From the NCBI GenBank assembly GCA_016199865.1, contig JACQFV010000078.1, positions 1-32,351 of the forward strand: a DNA stretch of 32,351 nt, in the 5' to 3' direction. Position numbers and translations under genes: made by a program. Numbering within the stretch: position 1 is the stretch's first letter; each line of letters opens with the position of its first letter. The notes under the pieces are model-generated. The model worked only from the letters and a program-made list of their open reading frames with translations, was not told the origin of the DNA and did no database searches. This DNA is from Candidatus Zixiibacteriota bacterium. Lineage in GTDB: Bacteria; Zixibacteria; MSB-5A5; WJJR01. Positions 1-8,299 of the stretch are shown one piece after another.

Positions 1-110
1 TCGTGCCTACCAAACGTGGCAAGAAATGGTGGTCCAGCTTTCGTGATACGCTCACGGTGGCTTCCAGTCTGGCCACGCTGTACCTTGTCGTCAACCAGGC
101 CACACGATGA
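1..110 (+). CDS. C-terminal end of an unknown, probably polysaccharide-export, protein (partial)
   Basis: A frame open from the left edge ends in TGA at 108-110 and overlaps the next start as ATGA. About 35 residues are visible, ending KKWWSSFRDTLTVASSLATLYLVVNQATR. A short basic/aromatic stretch followed by one hydrophobic helix at the extreme C-terminus is a pattern I associate with outer-membrane SLBB/Wza-like polysaccharide export proteins of the FCB group. The following gene is a Wzz-like partner, which fits. No export-domain residues lie inside the window, so the family is inferred from the tail and the context only. The open frame and the ATGA overlap are seen directly. Confidence 0.45.
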   Translation, partial: VPTKRGKKWWSSFRDTLTVASSLATLYLVVNQATR

Positions 111-1345
111 ATCCACCGTCTGACTTGCCGACCATGCGGTCCGGGAGTGCGATGCCCGGCCGGGGAGGGGCCATCGAGCTTCTGGCAGTTCTGGCGGAAC
201 ACCGACACTGGTTGTGGCGCTACCCGCTTTTCGTCACCCTTGTCCTGACGGCATTGTCATTTCTCTTTCCCAACACCTATCGCTCGCAGGTGACGGTGTT
301 GCCACCCGAGCGCGATTTCCAGAGCGTGAGTCAACCGCTGGGGGAATTGAAGGGCTTGTTCGCCGGCGGCATGGCGTTGCCGGTCATGGCCACGCCGTCG
401 GACATTCTCGCGGCGGTCCTCACCTCGCGTACGGTGCGAGATTCCGTCGTTGCCCGGATGAATTTGACCGGGCGCTGGCACGATCCAGCCGGAGAAGCCA
501 GCGAGCGTCTCCTGCGATGCACGGGAGTCCGCGTTTCGCCGGCCGGAATCCTGGAATTCTGGGCGGAGGATCGCAACCCGTGGTTCGCCGACACGCTGGC
601 CAATACGATGGTAACGGTAGCCGACCGGATCAACCAATCGATCGTTAACACCAAGGCCTCACGCACGCGACAATTCGTGGAACAGCGGTTGACCGAAACC
701 CAGGCCGCCCTGGACAGCGCTTCGCACGCCTTGGAGCGATTCCAGAATGAGCACCGCACCGTCGCCCTGGACGTCGAAGTCAAAGCGATGATCGAAGGAG
801 CCGCCACTCTCAAGGCGCAGCAGACGGCGGATGAAATCGACCTGTCGGTTCTCGAGGAATCGCTCGCGCCCGACCACCCGCGAATCCGCGCTCTCCGGAC
901 CCGCATTCAGGAGACGGGTAACAAGCTGCGTGACTTGGATTCCCCCCAGTCGGACGACACGGCCCGCGGGTTCCTCGGCATGGGAGTGGCGGAATTGCCG
1001 CGGCTGTCACAGGAGCTGGCCAAACTGCTGCGCGATGTCAAAGTTGCCGGCACGCTCTACGAGTTATTGAACGAACAGTACGAGAATGCCCGTATTCAGG
1101 AGCGCCGCGACACACCGACTTTTTCCGTTCTAGACTGGGCCGTCGGCGGCGGTCCCAAGGTCAGGCCGAAACGTGCCTGGATAGCGCTCGGGACCTTGAT
1201 CGCGGCCTTCGGGCTGATCACCATTCTAATCCTGGTCCGGGCCTACCTTGAGAAACTGGCCCTTACTGATCCGGCGAAACATCAATCTCTTGTGGCCCTC
1301 TGGCAATCCGTGGCGCCCTCCCGGCGCCATGCCGAGGGGAAGTGA
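107..1345 (+). CDS. Wzz/GumC-type polysaccharide chain-length determinant protein
   Basis: This 412-residue inner-membrane protein has the layout of polysaccharide co-polymerases. A first membrane helix lies at about residues 38-55 (YPLFVTLVLTALSFLFP), followed by a periplasmic part with an N-terminal Wzz segment (YRSQVTVLPPE). A long charged, helical coiled-coil-like region covers about 180-300 (for example RQFVEQRLTETQAALDSASHALERFQ). A second helix is at about 356-381, preceded by the proline-rich KVRPKR typical of the family. No C-terminal tyrosine-kinase domain is present, so this is the membrane part only. Such proteins set the modal length of exported or lipid-linked polysaccharide. 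The start overlaps the stop of the preceding gene (ATGA), and the next gene begins 4 bases after its stop, indicating a polysaccharide operon. Function within the family is secure; the particular polymer is unknown. Confidence 0.85.
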   Translation: MNPPSDLPTMRSGSAMPGRGGAIELLAVLAEHRHWLWRYPLFVTLVLTALSFLFPNTYRSQVTVLPPERDFQSVSQPLGELKGLFAGGMALPVMATPSDILAAVLTSRTVRDSVVARMNLTGRWHDPAGEASERLLRCTGVRVSPAGILEFWAEDRNPWFADTLANTMVTVADRINQSIVNTKASRTRQFVEQRLTETQAALDSASHALERFQNEHRTVALDVEVKAMIEGAATLKAQQTADEIDLSVLEESLAPDHPRIRALRTRIQETGNKLRDLDSPQSDDTARGFLGMGVAELPRLSQELAKLLRDVKVAGTLYELLNEQYENARIQERRDTPTFSVLDWAVGGGPKVRPKRAWIALGTLIAAFGLITILILVRAYLEKLALTDPAKHQSLVALWQSVAPSRRHAEGK

Positions 1346-1349
1346 CGCG

Positions 1350-2411
1350 ATGAATCGAGCTGGACCACAAACCGTGCGCGTGGGGTGCATTGGTCTGGGC
1401 GCATGGGGGAAGAACCTGCTGCGTGAGTTCTCCCGCACGCCCGGAGCCGTTGTGGCGATGGCCTGCGACCCCGCCGCCGCCGCGCGCGATCGCGCCCAGG
1501 CCCAACATCCCGGGATACCCTTGACCAACTCCGCATCGGAGCTGCTCCGAAGCGATCTCGACGCGGTCGTCGTGGCCACGCCCCCCGGCTCCCACTACGA
1601 ACTGGCCTCGGCCGCCATCGCCGGCGGCAAAGATGTCTTCGTCGAAAAGCCCTTGGTCTTGGATGTTCCCTCCGGTGAGCGCCTCGTCTCCCAAGCGGAT
1701 GCCCAAGGCAGCATCCTGATGGTCGGACACATTATGGAGTATCATCCCGCCGTGAACTGGCTGAAGGGGTACATCGCCGACGGAGGACTCGGGAATGTCT
1801 ACTACGTTTACTCCACGCGCGTCAACTTGGGACAGTTGCGGGACAACGAAAACGCGATGTGGTCCCTCGCGCCCCACGACATCTCCATGATCGGGTATCT
1901 GTTGGATGAGCGCCCCCGGCGGGTATCGGCCGTCGGGCACTCCTACCTGCGTAGCGGGATCGAGGACGTGGTTTTCATGACCATGGAATTCCCCGGCAAC
2001 CGGCTGGCGCACGTCCATGCCAGTTGGCTGGATCCCCACAAAGTTCGTTCGCTGACTTTGGTGGGACAGAAGCGGATGGCGGTCTTCTCCGACACGGAAC
2101 CGACGCAGAAGATCACCATCTTCGACAAGGGGGTGGACGTCTCCCTCAACTATGAGACCTACGCCGAGTATCTGACGTTGCGGACCGGCGAGGTCCACAT
2201 TCCGCTGGTGGACAACACCCAGCCCCTCGCCATCGAGTGCCGTCACTTCATCGACTGCGTCCGCGAACGGCGGCGTCCGCGCTCGGACGGGCAGGACGGG
2301 CTGTGGGTCTTGCAGGTTCTGGCCTGTGCCCAACAATCGCTGGACTCAGGCGGTATTCCCGTCGACATTCCCCTCCAGCCGGCCCCGCCGGTTGCCGCGA
2401 GTCAACGATGA
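1350..2411 (+). CDS. wbpB: Gfo/Idh/MocA-family oxidoreductase, probable WbpB/WlbA-type UDP-sugar 3-dehydrogenase
   Basis: The ORF track begins at 1248, but ATG 1350 is preferred. It has GAGGGGAAG just upstream, lies 4 bases after the previous stop, and puts the NAD-binding fold at the N-terminus (VRVGCIGLGAWGKN, residues 9-22). The 353-residue product has the GxGxxG Rossmann motif, the signature EKP at 99-101 (DVFVEKPLVLD), and a C-terminal substrate domain with WSLAPHDISMIGYLL. In the WbpB/WlbA reaction, C3 of UDP-GlcNAcA is oxidised to the 3-keto sugar before transamination. The assignment to this reaction comes mainly from the next three genes, which match the acetyltransferase, aminotransferase and epimerase of the same pathway. 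Other Gfo/Idh/MocA sugar dehydrogenases, such as a GnnA-like enzyme, remain possible. Confidence 0.78.
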   Translation: MNRAGPQTVRVGCIGLGAWGKNLLREFSRTPGAVVAMACDPAAAARDRAQAQHPGIPLTNSASELLRSDLDAVVVATPPGSHYELASAAIAGGKDVFVEKPLVLDVPSGERLVSQADAQGSILMVGHIMEYHPAVNWLKGYIADGGLGNVYYVYSTRVNLGQLRDNENAMWSLAPHDISMIGYLLDERPRRVSAVGHSYLRSGIEDVVFMTMEFPGNRLAHVHASWLDPHKVRSLTLVGQKRMAVFSDTEPTQKITIFDKGVDVSLNYETYAEYLTLRTGEVHIPLVDNTQPLAIECRHFIDCVRERRRPRSDGQDGLWVLQVLACAQQSLDSGGIPVDIPLQPAPPVAASQR

Positions 2412-3178
2412 GCATCATCATCGATCCCTCCGCCCATCTGTCCACCAGCATCCGCTGGGGGGAATTTTGCGTGGTCGGCGCCGACGTGGAAATCGGCCCC
2501 GATTGCGAGATCGGCCATCATGTCGTCATAGCCGCCGGAACGAAGATCGGCGCCGGGGTCCGCATCGATGACGGTGCGATCCTGGGCAAGCTACCGATGC
2601 GCGCCGCCAACACCGCCGTGACCAAAGACCAGCCGCTGCCCCCGGCCCAGGTCGGCGACGGCGCCATCATCGGCGCGCACGTCGTCATCTATCGCGGCGC
2701 GACACTGGGGCAGAGGGTCTTGATCGCCGATCTGTCGACCGTGCGCGAGAACGTCACGATCGGCGACTTCACGATCGTCGGTCGCGGCGTGGCCATCGAG
2801 AACGCCTGCACGATCGGCCGTTATTGCAAGCTGGAGACCAACGTGTACATCACCGCCTACTCCACGCTCGGCGACCGGGTGTTCGTCGCGCCGGGCGCCC
2901 TCACCTCGAATGACAACTTTGTCGGGCGGACGGAGGAACGGTTCAAGCATTTTAAGGGCGTGACCGTCGGGCGTGGGGCACGCATCGGCGTCGGCGCCGT
3001 GATTCTGCCGGGCAAGACCGTGGGTGACGATGCCCTGATTGCCGCGGGCGCGGTGCTCACGTCCGATGCCCCGGCCCGTCAGATCATGGCTGGCGTGCCG
3101 GCCCGAGCGTTCCGTGCCGTTCCTTCGGAGCAACTGCTCGATGCCCAGAACTGGCCGGACGTGAAACGAACTTCATGA
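2408..3178 (+). CDS. wbpD: Left-handed beta-helix acetyltransferase, WbpD/WlbB-like
   Basis: The real start is ATG 2408, overlapping the previous stop as ATGA; the ORF-track start at 2237 runs back inside the upstream gene. The 256-residue product is built almost entirely of hexapeptide repeats (for example IGPDCEIGHHVVIAAGTKIG and VTIGDFTIVGRGVAIENACTIG). It ends with the typical cap VGRGARIGVGAVILPGKTVGDDALIAAGAVLTSD...MAGVPARAF. In the WbpD/WlbB step, acetyl-CoA acetylates the 3-amino group of UDP-GlcNAc3NA. The protein is longer than the approximately 200-residue enzymes I know of, because extra helical coils precede the catalytic part. The fold is certain; the substrate is inferred from the neighbours. 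Confidence 0.75.
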   Translation: MSIIIDPSAHLSTSIRWGEFCVVGADVEIGPDCEIGHHVVIAAGTKIGAGVRIDDGAILGKLPMRAANTAVTKDQPLPPAQVGDGAIIGAHVVIYRGATLGQRVLIADLSTVRENVTIGDFTIVGRGVAIENACTIGRYCKLETNVYITAYSTLGDRVFVAPGALTSNDNFVGRTEERFKHFKGVTVGRGARIGVGAVILPGKTVGDDALIAAGAVLTSDAPARQIMAGVPARAFRAVPSEQLLDAQNWPDVKRTS

Positions 3179-3272
3179 TCGGACGCGTTGTTCAATCGGG
3201 GGCCGTGGACGTCGCGCTGGGGTCTGTTGTCGACGGCGCAAACGGTCTCATCATCGCAAGGATGCGCATTAC

Positions 3273-4382
3273 ATGCCGGTTCCGTTGATCGATCTCACGC
3301 GTCAATACCAAGCCATCAAACCGGAAATTGATGCCGCTATCGCCCGGGTCTTCGGCCACGGCGGCTTCATCCTGGGCGGCGAGGTGAAGAACTTTGAGGC
3401 GGCCATCGCGGAACGGTGCGGTGTGGCCGAGGCCGTCGGGGTGGCCTCCGGCTCGGATGCCCTGCTCTTGACGATGCGGGCCCTGGGGATCGGCCCCGGC
3501 GACGAAGTGATCATGCCAACCTTCACCTTCTTCGCCACGGCCAGCGCCGTGACCCGTTTGGGCGCAACACCAGTTTTCTGCGACATCAATGCCGCCGACT
3601 ACAATCTTGACTCGCAATCCGTGGCCGCGGCGATCAGCCGGAACACCAAAGCGATCATCGCCGTGGAACTATACGGCCAGATGCCGGACATGGTCGCCCT
3701 GCGCGCCTTGACGTTCGAGCATGGGCTGTACCTTGTTGAGGATGCGGCGCAGGCCCTGGGCGGCTCGTACGAGCGCCGACCGGCGGGTACCTGCGGCGAC
3801 GCCGGCTGTTTCTCGTTTTTTCCCACCAAGAACTTGGGTGCTGCCGGGGATGGCGGCATGGTTGTGACCGATGACCCGCAGCTGGCCGAAACGGTTCGTC
3901 TGCTCCGCGCTCATGGCGCCAAACCGAAATACTATCATCAAGTCGTCGGGTACAATTCGCGCTTGGACGCCCTCCAGGCCGCTATCCTCTTGGCCAAACT
4001 CCCTCACTTGGACGAGTGGTCCAAAGGGCGGAGGCAACACGCCGCGGCCTACGACCGCGCTCTGGCCGGTGTCGGTGATCTGATCCTCCCGTCGCAATCC
4101 GCGGGCGCGCGCCACATCTATCATCAGTACACGGTGGCCACCCGACAGCGCGACGCGCTGCGGCAGTATCTGACTGCCGCCAAGATTGGTTCGGAGATTT
4201 ACTATCCCCGACCGCTGCATCTGCAGGAGTGCTTCGCCGCATTCGGGGGACGGGTCGGTGACTGCCCGGTCGCGGAAGAGGCCGCCGCAACCGTGCTGTC
4301 CTTGCCCATCTTTCCGGAGATGACCCAAGGCGAGCAGGCCGAAGTCATCGACTGCATCAAACGATTCTACCAAGAGAACTGA
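3273..4382 (+). CDS. wbpE: DegT/DnrJ/EryC1 PLP-dependent sugar aminotransferase, WbpE/WlbC-like
   Basis: This 369-residue protein opens with the family's usual MPVPLIDLTRQYQAIKPEID. The cofactor-binding signatures are present: ASGSDAL near 59-64, EDAAQALGG at 156-164, and SFFPTKNLGAAGDGGM, whose K186 should form the internal aldimine with PLP. RAHGAKPKYYHQVVGYNSRLDALQAA matches the later conserved block. In this pathway it would use glutamate to aminate the 3-keto sugar made by the Gfo/Idh/MocA enzyme, just before acetylation. ATG 3273 is preceded by AAGGA about ten bases upstream. The 94-base gap before it contains no ORF I can support. The enzyme class is secure; the exact sugar is inferred from the gene set. 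Confidence 0.85.
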   Translation: MPVPLIDLTRQYQAIKPEIDAAIARVFGHGGFILGGEVKNFEAAIAERCGVAEAVGVASGSDALLLTMRALGIGPGDEVIMPTFTFFATASAVTRLGATPVFCDINAADYNLDSQSVAAAISRNTKAIIAVELYGQMPDMVALRALTFEHGLYLVEDAAQALGGSYERRPAGTCGDAGCFSFFPTKNLGAAGDGGMVVTDDPQLAETVRLLRAHGAKPKYYHQVVGYNSRLDALQAAILLAKLPHLDEWSKGRRQHAAAYDRALAGVGDLILPSQSAGARHIYHQYTVATRQRDALRQYLTAAKIGSEIYYPRPLHLQECFAAFGGRVGDCPVAEEAAATVLSLPIFPEMTQGEQAEVIDCIKRFYQEN

Positions 4383-4407
4383 TCCTGCCCGACGGAGCCG
4401 AACGCGG

Positions 4408-5520
4408 GTGGGAAGACAAACGACCGTGACACCCAGGCAGGCGGGCAGAGCCCGTCCGGTCGTCGTGACCGTCTTCGGTACCCGTCCCCAGTTCATCAAG
4501 CTGTCGGTTCTCTGGCGACCGTTGGAGCGGCACTTCCGCTCCATTCTGATTGACTCCGGCCAGCACTACGACTTCGCGTTGGCGGCTTCGTTTCACGAGG
4601 AGATCGGCCTGCGGCGCCCGGATTACCACCTGGGTGTCGGCTCGGCTCCGGCAGCGGCGCAGATCGGACGGCTCGCTGATGCATTGGATGGGCGGCTCGG
4701 ACGACTCAGGCCGCAGGGCGTGATCGTCGTCGGCGACACGAGCACGACCGCCGGAGCGGCGATCGCCGCCGCCTACCGTGGTATCCCTTTAGCCCACGTG
4801 GAGGCCGGTTTGCGTTCGTTCGATCGCAGCGCGCCGGAAGAGAAAAACCGCGTCTTGGCTGACCATCTGGCGACCTGGCGTTTCTGCCCCAACCGTGCGG
4901 CAATGACTCACCTGCACAACGAGGGGATTACCGACGGCGTGATCGGATCCGGCGACGTCCTCTATGAAAACTGGCTGCGTTGGACTCCCACGGATCGGCG
5001 CCCGCTGGGAATCGCCAGACGTGAATACTACTTCGTCACCTGCCACCGTGCCGAGAACGTGGATGATCCGGACTGTTTGCGGCGGTTGGTCGATATCCTC
5101 TGCGCCCTGAATCGAATCACCGTCTTTGCCGTTCACCCGCGCGCCGAAAAAAATCTGCGGCGGCTGCATCTTTGGTCACCGCTGGAGCAGACAAGACATC
5201 TTCGGCTGACGGCGCCTCTGCCGCACCGCCCCTCGCTCGTGCTGATCGCCAATGCCCGATCCGTCCTCACCGACTCCGGGGGTGTCCAGCGTGAGGCCTA
5301 CTGGTCGCGCACTCCCTGCGTGGTGCTGCGCGAGGCGACGGAATGGCGTGAGTTGATCGATTGCGGCGCCGGTGTGCTCACGGGCCTCAACGGTGATCGT
5401 GTTCGGCGCGCGTTGGCCGGCCGCGGCGGCGGCAGGCGAGCCGACGATCGGGTTTTCGGCATCCGGAAACCGGCCAAGCGGGTCGCGAGCCGCCTCGCGC
5501 GGGAGCTGATCCACCTGTAA
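4408..5520 (+). CDS. wbpI: UDP-GlcNAc 2-epimerase family protein (WbpI/WecB type)
   Basis: The 370-residue product carries the non-hydrolysing UDP-GlcNAc 2-epimerase motifs in order: VTVFGTRPQFIKLS near the N-terminus, GDTSTTAGAAIAA, HVEAGLRSFDRSAPEEKNR, TCHRAENVDD, and SDSGGVQREAYW-type residues (TDSGGVQREAYW). Next to the three preceding genes, the likely role is inversion at C2 of UDP-GlcNAc(3NAc)A to the manno form, as in WbpI. Ordinary WecB activity on UDP-GlcNAc is the main alternative and cannot be separated by eye. GTG 4408 is the tracked start, with GGAG about ten bases upstream. GTG 4426, behind GGGAAG, is also possible; both precede the conserved fold. Confidence 0.82.
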   Translation: MGRQTTVTPRQAGRARPVVVTVFGTRPQFIKLSVLWRPLERHFRSILIDSGQHYDFALAASFHEEIGLRRPDYHLGVGSAPAAAQIGRLADALDGRLGRLRPQGVIVVGDTSTTAGAAIAAAYRGIPLAHVEAGLRSFDRSAPEEKNRVLADHLATWRFCPNRAAMTHLHNEGITDGVIGSGDVLYENWLRWTPTDRRPLGIARREYYFVTCHRAENVDDPDCLRRLVDILCALNRITVFAVHPRAEKNLRRLHLWSPLEQTRHLRLTAPLPHRPSLVLIANARSVLTDSGGVQREAYWSRTPCVVLREATEWRELIDCGAGVLTGLNGDRVRRALAGRGGGRRADDRVFGIRKPAKRVASRLARELIHL

Positions 5521-5565
5521 GGGCGTCGATAAACTACTCCCGTCGAAGTTCACGACCACAACGCC

Positions 5566-6961
5566 ATGCCCTCTCCTTCCCTGCGACGCGCCGGAGCCAC
5601 GGTAATCGGCGTCGCGCTGTTGGGCAAGGGATTCGGTTTTATGCGCGAAGCGGTCGTCGCCGCTGTGTTCGGCACCACTCACGCCGTTGATCTCTATCTG
5701 GCAGCGCTGGTGGTCCCGATGGTGGTTGCGACCGCGATCACGTACACAGTCCCCAACGCTTTTGTCCCACTCTTCACTCCGGCGAGCGCCGACAAAATCC
5801 GCGCGCGGGCCGTTGCTTGGGGGCTCTTGGGCGCGATGACCGTGCTCTCGCTGGTGATCTGCCTCTTCGGGCGCCCCATGGCGGCTCTCGTAGCATCCGG
5901 ATTTTCGGAATCAGCCCGGGCCGAGGTCGGCTCGCTCGTTTGTCTGGCGGCGTGGGTGATTCCCCTGTCGACCGTGGAGGCCCTCGGGCGCAGCCATCTC
6001 TTGGCGCGTAAACGATTCCTGGGTCCGGGGCTGGCCTATCTGTGGCAGAGTGCCGCGATCATTGCCGCCGCCATTGTGTGGTCCGAACACGGTGCCCATG
6101 CGCTCATGTGGGGGCTCGTCGTCGGGACGGCGCTGGCCGCAGGATGGAATCTCGTTCTCATTCTCGCGGGGCGCGCCGAGGCCGCTGTAGATGCCCCAGG
6201 TGAACCGGTTCAGAATCAATCATCCGGGATCGGACGCTGGGTCGTTGCCGTTTTGCTGGTGGATGCGATGGGGCAGTTGTTCACCGTGATGGATCGGCAC
6301 TTCGGTTCGTATCTCCCGTCCGGCTCGATCGCGGCCCTGCAATACGCCAATCTCGTCGCCTTCCTGCCCTATTCGATCGTAGGCGTGGGCCTGTCCACCG
6401 CGATCTTCCCCTACCTGAGTGATTCGGTGGCCTCCGGCAATGACGCGGACGTCGAGGCGATCCTCGACCGCGCCGTGCGCTGGTCTCTGTTCGGCGTTAT
6501 CCCCATCGTTGTCTGGCTGATGGTCTTCCGTGAACAAACTGTCCGCATACTCTTCGAGCGCGGTGCCTTCGACGCCCGTTCGCGCGAGCTCACGGCGACG
6601 GTCCTGGCGGCCTTCAGCATAGGTCTCGTCCCCAATGTTCTGGCGGCGGTCGGGTCGCGAGTCTTCTATGTGACACGTCGGTGGACCCCCCTTTTTCTGG
6701 GTGCGATGGCTGGAGTGACAACCAAAGCGCTTTGCGGCTGGTGGTGGACCCGTTCCGCCGGCATCGTCGGGCTCGTACGGGCTGCCGGTCTTGGCGCCTG
6801 CAATGGATCGCCTGTCTTTCGGATTTTCCGCCCTGACCCTGGCACTGGGAATTGTCAGCGGGGCCTGTGCCCTCCTACTCCTGGGTCGACGGCTGCGAAT
6901 TCGCGAGGTCGACGTGGCGCTCAGCGAATTACTCCGCGTCACTTTGGGGTGGAGGAACTGA
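5566..6961 (+). CDS. MurJ/MviN-family lipid-linked oligosaccharide flippase, frame interrupted near 6770
   Basis: The N-terminal 400 residues are a clear MviN/MurJ-type polytopic membrane protein (GFGFMREAVVAAVFGTTHAVDLYLAALVVP, then TVMDRHFGSYLPSGSIAALQYANLVAFLPYSIVGVGLSTAIFPYLSD). In a polysaccharide locus such proteins usually act as the Wzx-type flippase for undecaprenyl-linked repeat units. After about 6770 the tracked frame turns into proline/arginine-rich nonsense that runs to 7242 and overlaps the next gene by about 245 bases. The adjacent frame instead continues as a membrane protein (LSFGFSALTLALGIVSGACALLLLGRRLR) and stops at TGA 6959-6961. I therefore end the gene there; joined, it is about 464 residues. 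The break may be a real frameshift or a sequencing or assembly error. Confidence 0.8.
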
Positions 6962-6997
6962 GGGAGTTGAAGCGCATGCCCGTTGGCGCTTTCGCGT

Positions 6998-8182
6998 ATG
7001 AACCAGCCGATCGATACCGTGCTGATCGTCCATGCGTCACGCGAATGGCGGACATTTCACCGCCGCCAGATGCTGCTGGCGCTGGCCGAAGTCCTGCCGT
7101 CGCATGTTGCCTTGCTGTGCGTCAATCGCCCGATCACGCTCGATGTGACCATTTGGAAACACCCGCGAAAATTCTGGGGACGAGCGGCGACATATCAGGA
7201 TGGTCGATTGCACGTTCTGACACCGCGGCTCCTCTTGCATGACATCGTGGCCGCCAAGATACCCGGTGCCCCCGCGGCCAATGCCCGTCTGCTCCGGCGA
7301 ATCTTGCAGGGGCACTTACGTCGGCACTATCCACACATACGGCGGACTATCCAGTGGATCTATCATCCAATCCAACGATGGGTCTTCGATGCACTTCCCG
7401 ACGCGGGTCGTATTTACGAATGTTATGACGAGTACTCCCGCGCTCCGGATGGACGGCTCGTTGCGTCGCGCCAGCGAAAGGAGCGATCTCTACTACGAAT
7501 GGCAGATCTGACGATTGTTACAGCCGGGGCACTCGTGCAGCCCAGGCAGCAGGCCGCCAGGCAATTGGCGTTGATCACCAACGGGGTGCCCGACTTTTTC
7601 TTCGATGCGGCGAACAACGAGTCGGGTACGCTCGGGGTCATACCTCACCCCCGCATCGGCTATCTGGGCAACGCCCGCCCGCCATTCGACATCGATCTAC
7701 TGGCAGCGGTTTTCCGTCGACGACGCGACTGGCACCTGGTGCTGGCCGGTCCCATTGACAAATCACTTCAGATCCGCGCACTGCGGGCATTGCCGAATGT
7801 TCATTTCTTGCCGTCACGTCCTCTGGAAGAGGTACCCGCGCTCTTGCGCCAATGGGACGTGGGATTGATCCCGTTTAAGTTGAATGATTTCTCCCGGGCG
7901 CTCAACCCGCTCAAACTGGGGGAATATCTGGCGTGCGGCCTCCCGGTTGTGGCGACCGATCTGCCGGAACTGCGCGCCCACGGTGATCTTGTCTGGCGGA
8001 CTCCCAACGAGTCCGCCGGTTTCGAAGAAGCGATTGCCCTTGCCCTGGCCGTCGACCGCAAGTCCCATGCCCGTCGCGCCGTGGCCGCGGCGCGTGAGAT
8101 CACGTGGACGGCCATCGCACGGCGTTACATTTTGCCGCAGTTGGAGGCGGTCTTCTTCCTGGATCGCAACCGTTCGGTCTGA
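6998..8182 (+). CDS. GT-B glycosyltransferase, TuaH/GT4-like
   Basis: The tracked ORF begins at TTG 6983; ATG 6998 (MNQPIDTVLIVHASREW) fits the family's N-terminal first strand better and gives 394 residues. The C-terminal nucleotide-sugar-binding half is clear: RIGYLGNARPPFDIDLLAAVF, WHLVLAGPIDK, VHFLPSRPLEEVPALLRQWDVGLIPFK, and NPLKLGEYLACGLPVVATDLPEL. This last block matches the K-x-x-E-Y-L-A-x-G-x-P-V-V signature of TuaH-like GT4 enzymes. It should add one sugar to the lipid-linked repeat unit at the cytoplasmic membrane face. No convincing Shine-Dalgarno is visible, and there are 36 bases between the corrected flippase stop and this start. Codon use looks less GC-rich at third positions than in neighbouring housekeeping genes. 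Confidence 0.8.
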   Translation: MNQPIDTVLIVHASREWRTFHRRQMLLALAEVLPSHVALLCVNRPITLDVTIWKHPRKFWGRAATYQDGRLHVLTPRLLLHDIVAAKIPGAPAANARLLRRILQGHLRRHYPHIRRTIQWIYHPIQRWVFDALPDAGRIYECYDEYSRAPDGRLVASRQRKERSLLRMADLTIVTAGALVQPRQQAARQLALITNGVPDFFFDAANNESGTLGVIPHPRIGYLGNARPPFDIDLLAAVFRRRRDWHLVLAGPIDKSLQIRALRALPNVHFLPSRPLEEVPALLRQWDVGLIPFKLNDFSRALNPLKLGEYLACGLPVVATDLPELRAHGDLVWRTPNESAGFEEAIALALAVDRKSHARRAVAAAREITWTAIARRYILPQLEAVFFLDRNRSV

Positions 8183-8193
8183 AGGCGCAAACG

Positions 8194-8298
8194 ATGGGTC
8201 AAATGGAAACATCGAGGTCCGCCCAGACTGCCGACGCCCACGGTGCACACCGACCGAGAATTCTCATCGTCTGCCCCCGTATCGTAAGCATCTATATT
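8194..8298 (+). pseudogene. Detached N-terminal fragment of the following glycosyltransferase
   Basis: In the frame of ATG 8194 (or 8203) the peptide includes RPRILIVCPRIVSIY, a typical first beta-strand and loop of a GT-B glycosyltransferase. After about 8298 this frame loses all resemblance and runs on to 8454 over the next gene. The rest of a glycosyltransferase continues in the neighbouring frame from about 8300. Joining the two pieces still leaves the usual segment of roughly 30 or more residues between the first strand and the GMGS motif missing. This suggests a deletion with a frame change. The strand motif is seen directly; the missing length is judged from memory of family members. 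Confidence 0.5.
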
Positions 8299-8299
8299 T

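Noticed and set aside
1263-2336. 357-residue antisense ORF over the Gfo/Idh/MocA gene
   Set aside because: It mirrors a clear oxidoreductase and gives a low-complexity Gly/Asp/Val/His-rich peptide typical of the opposite strand of GC-rich coding DNA.
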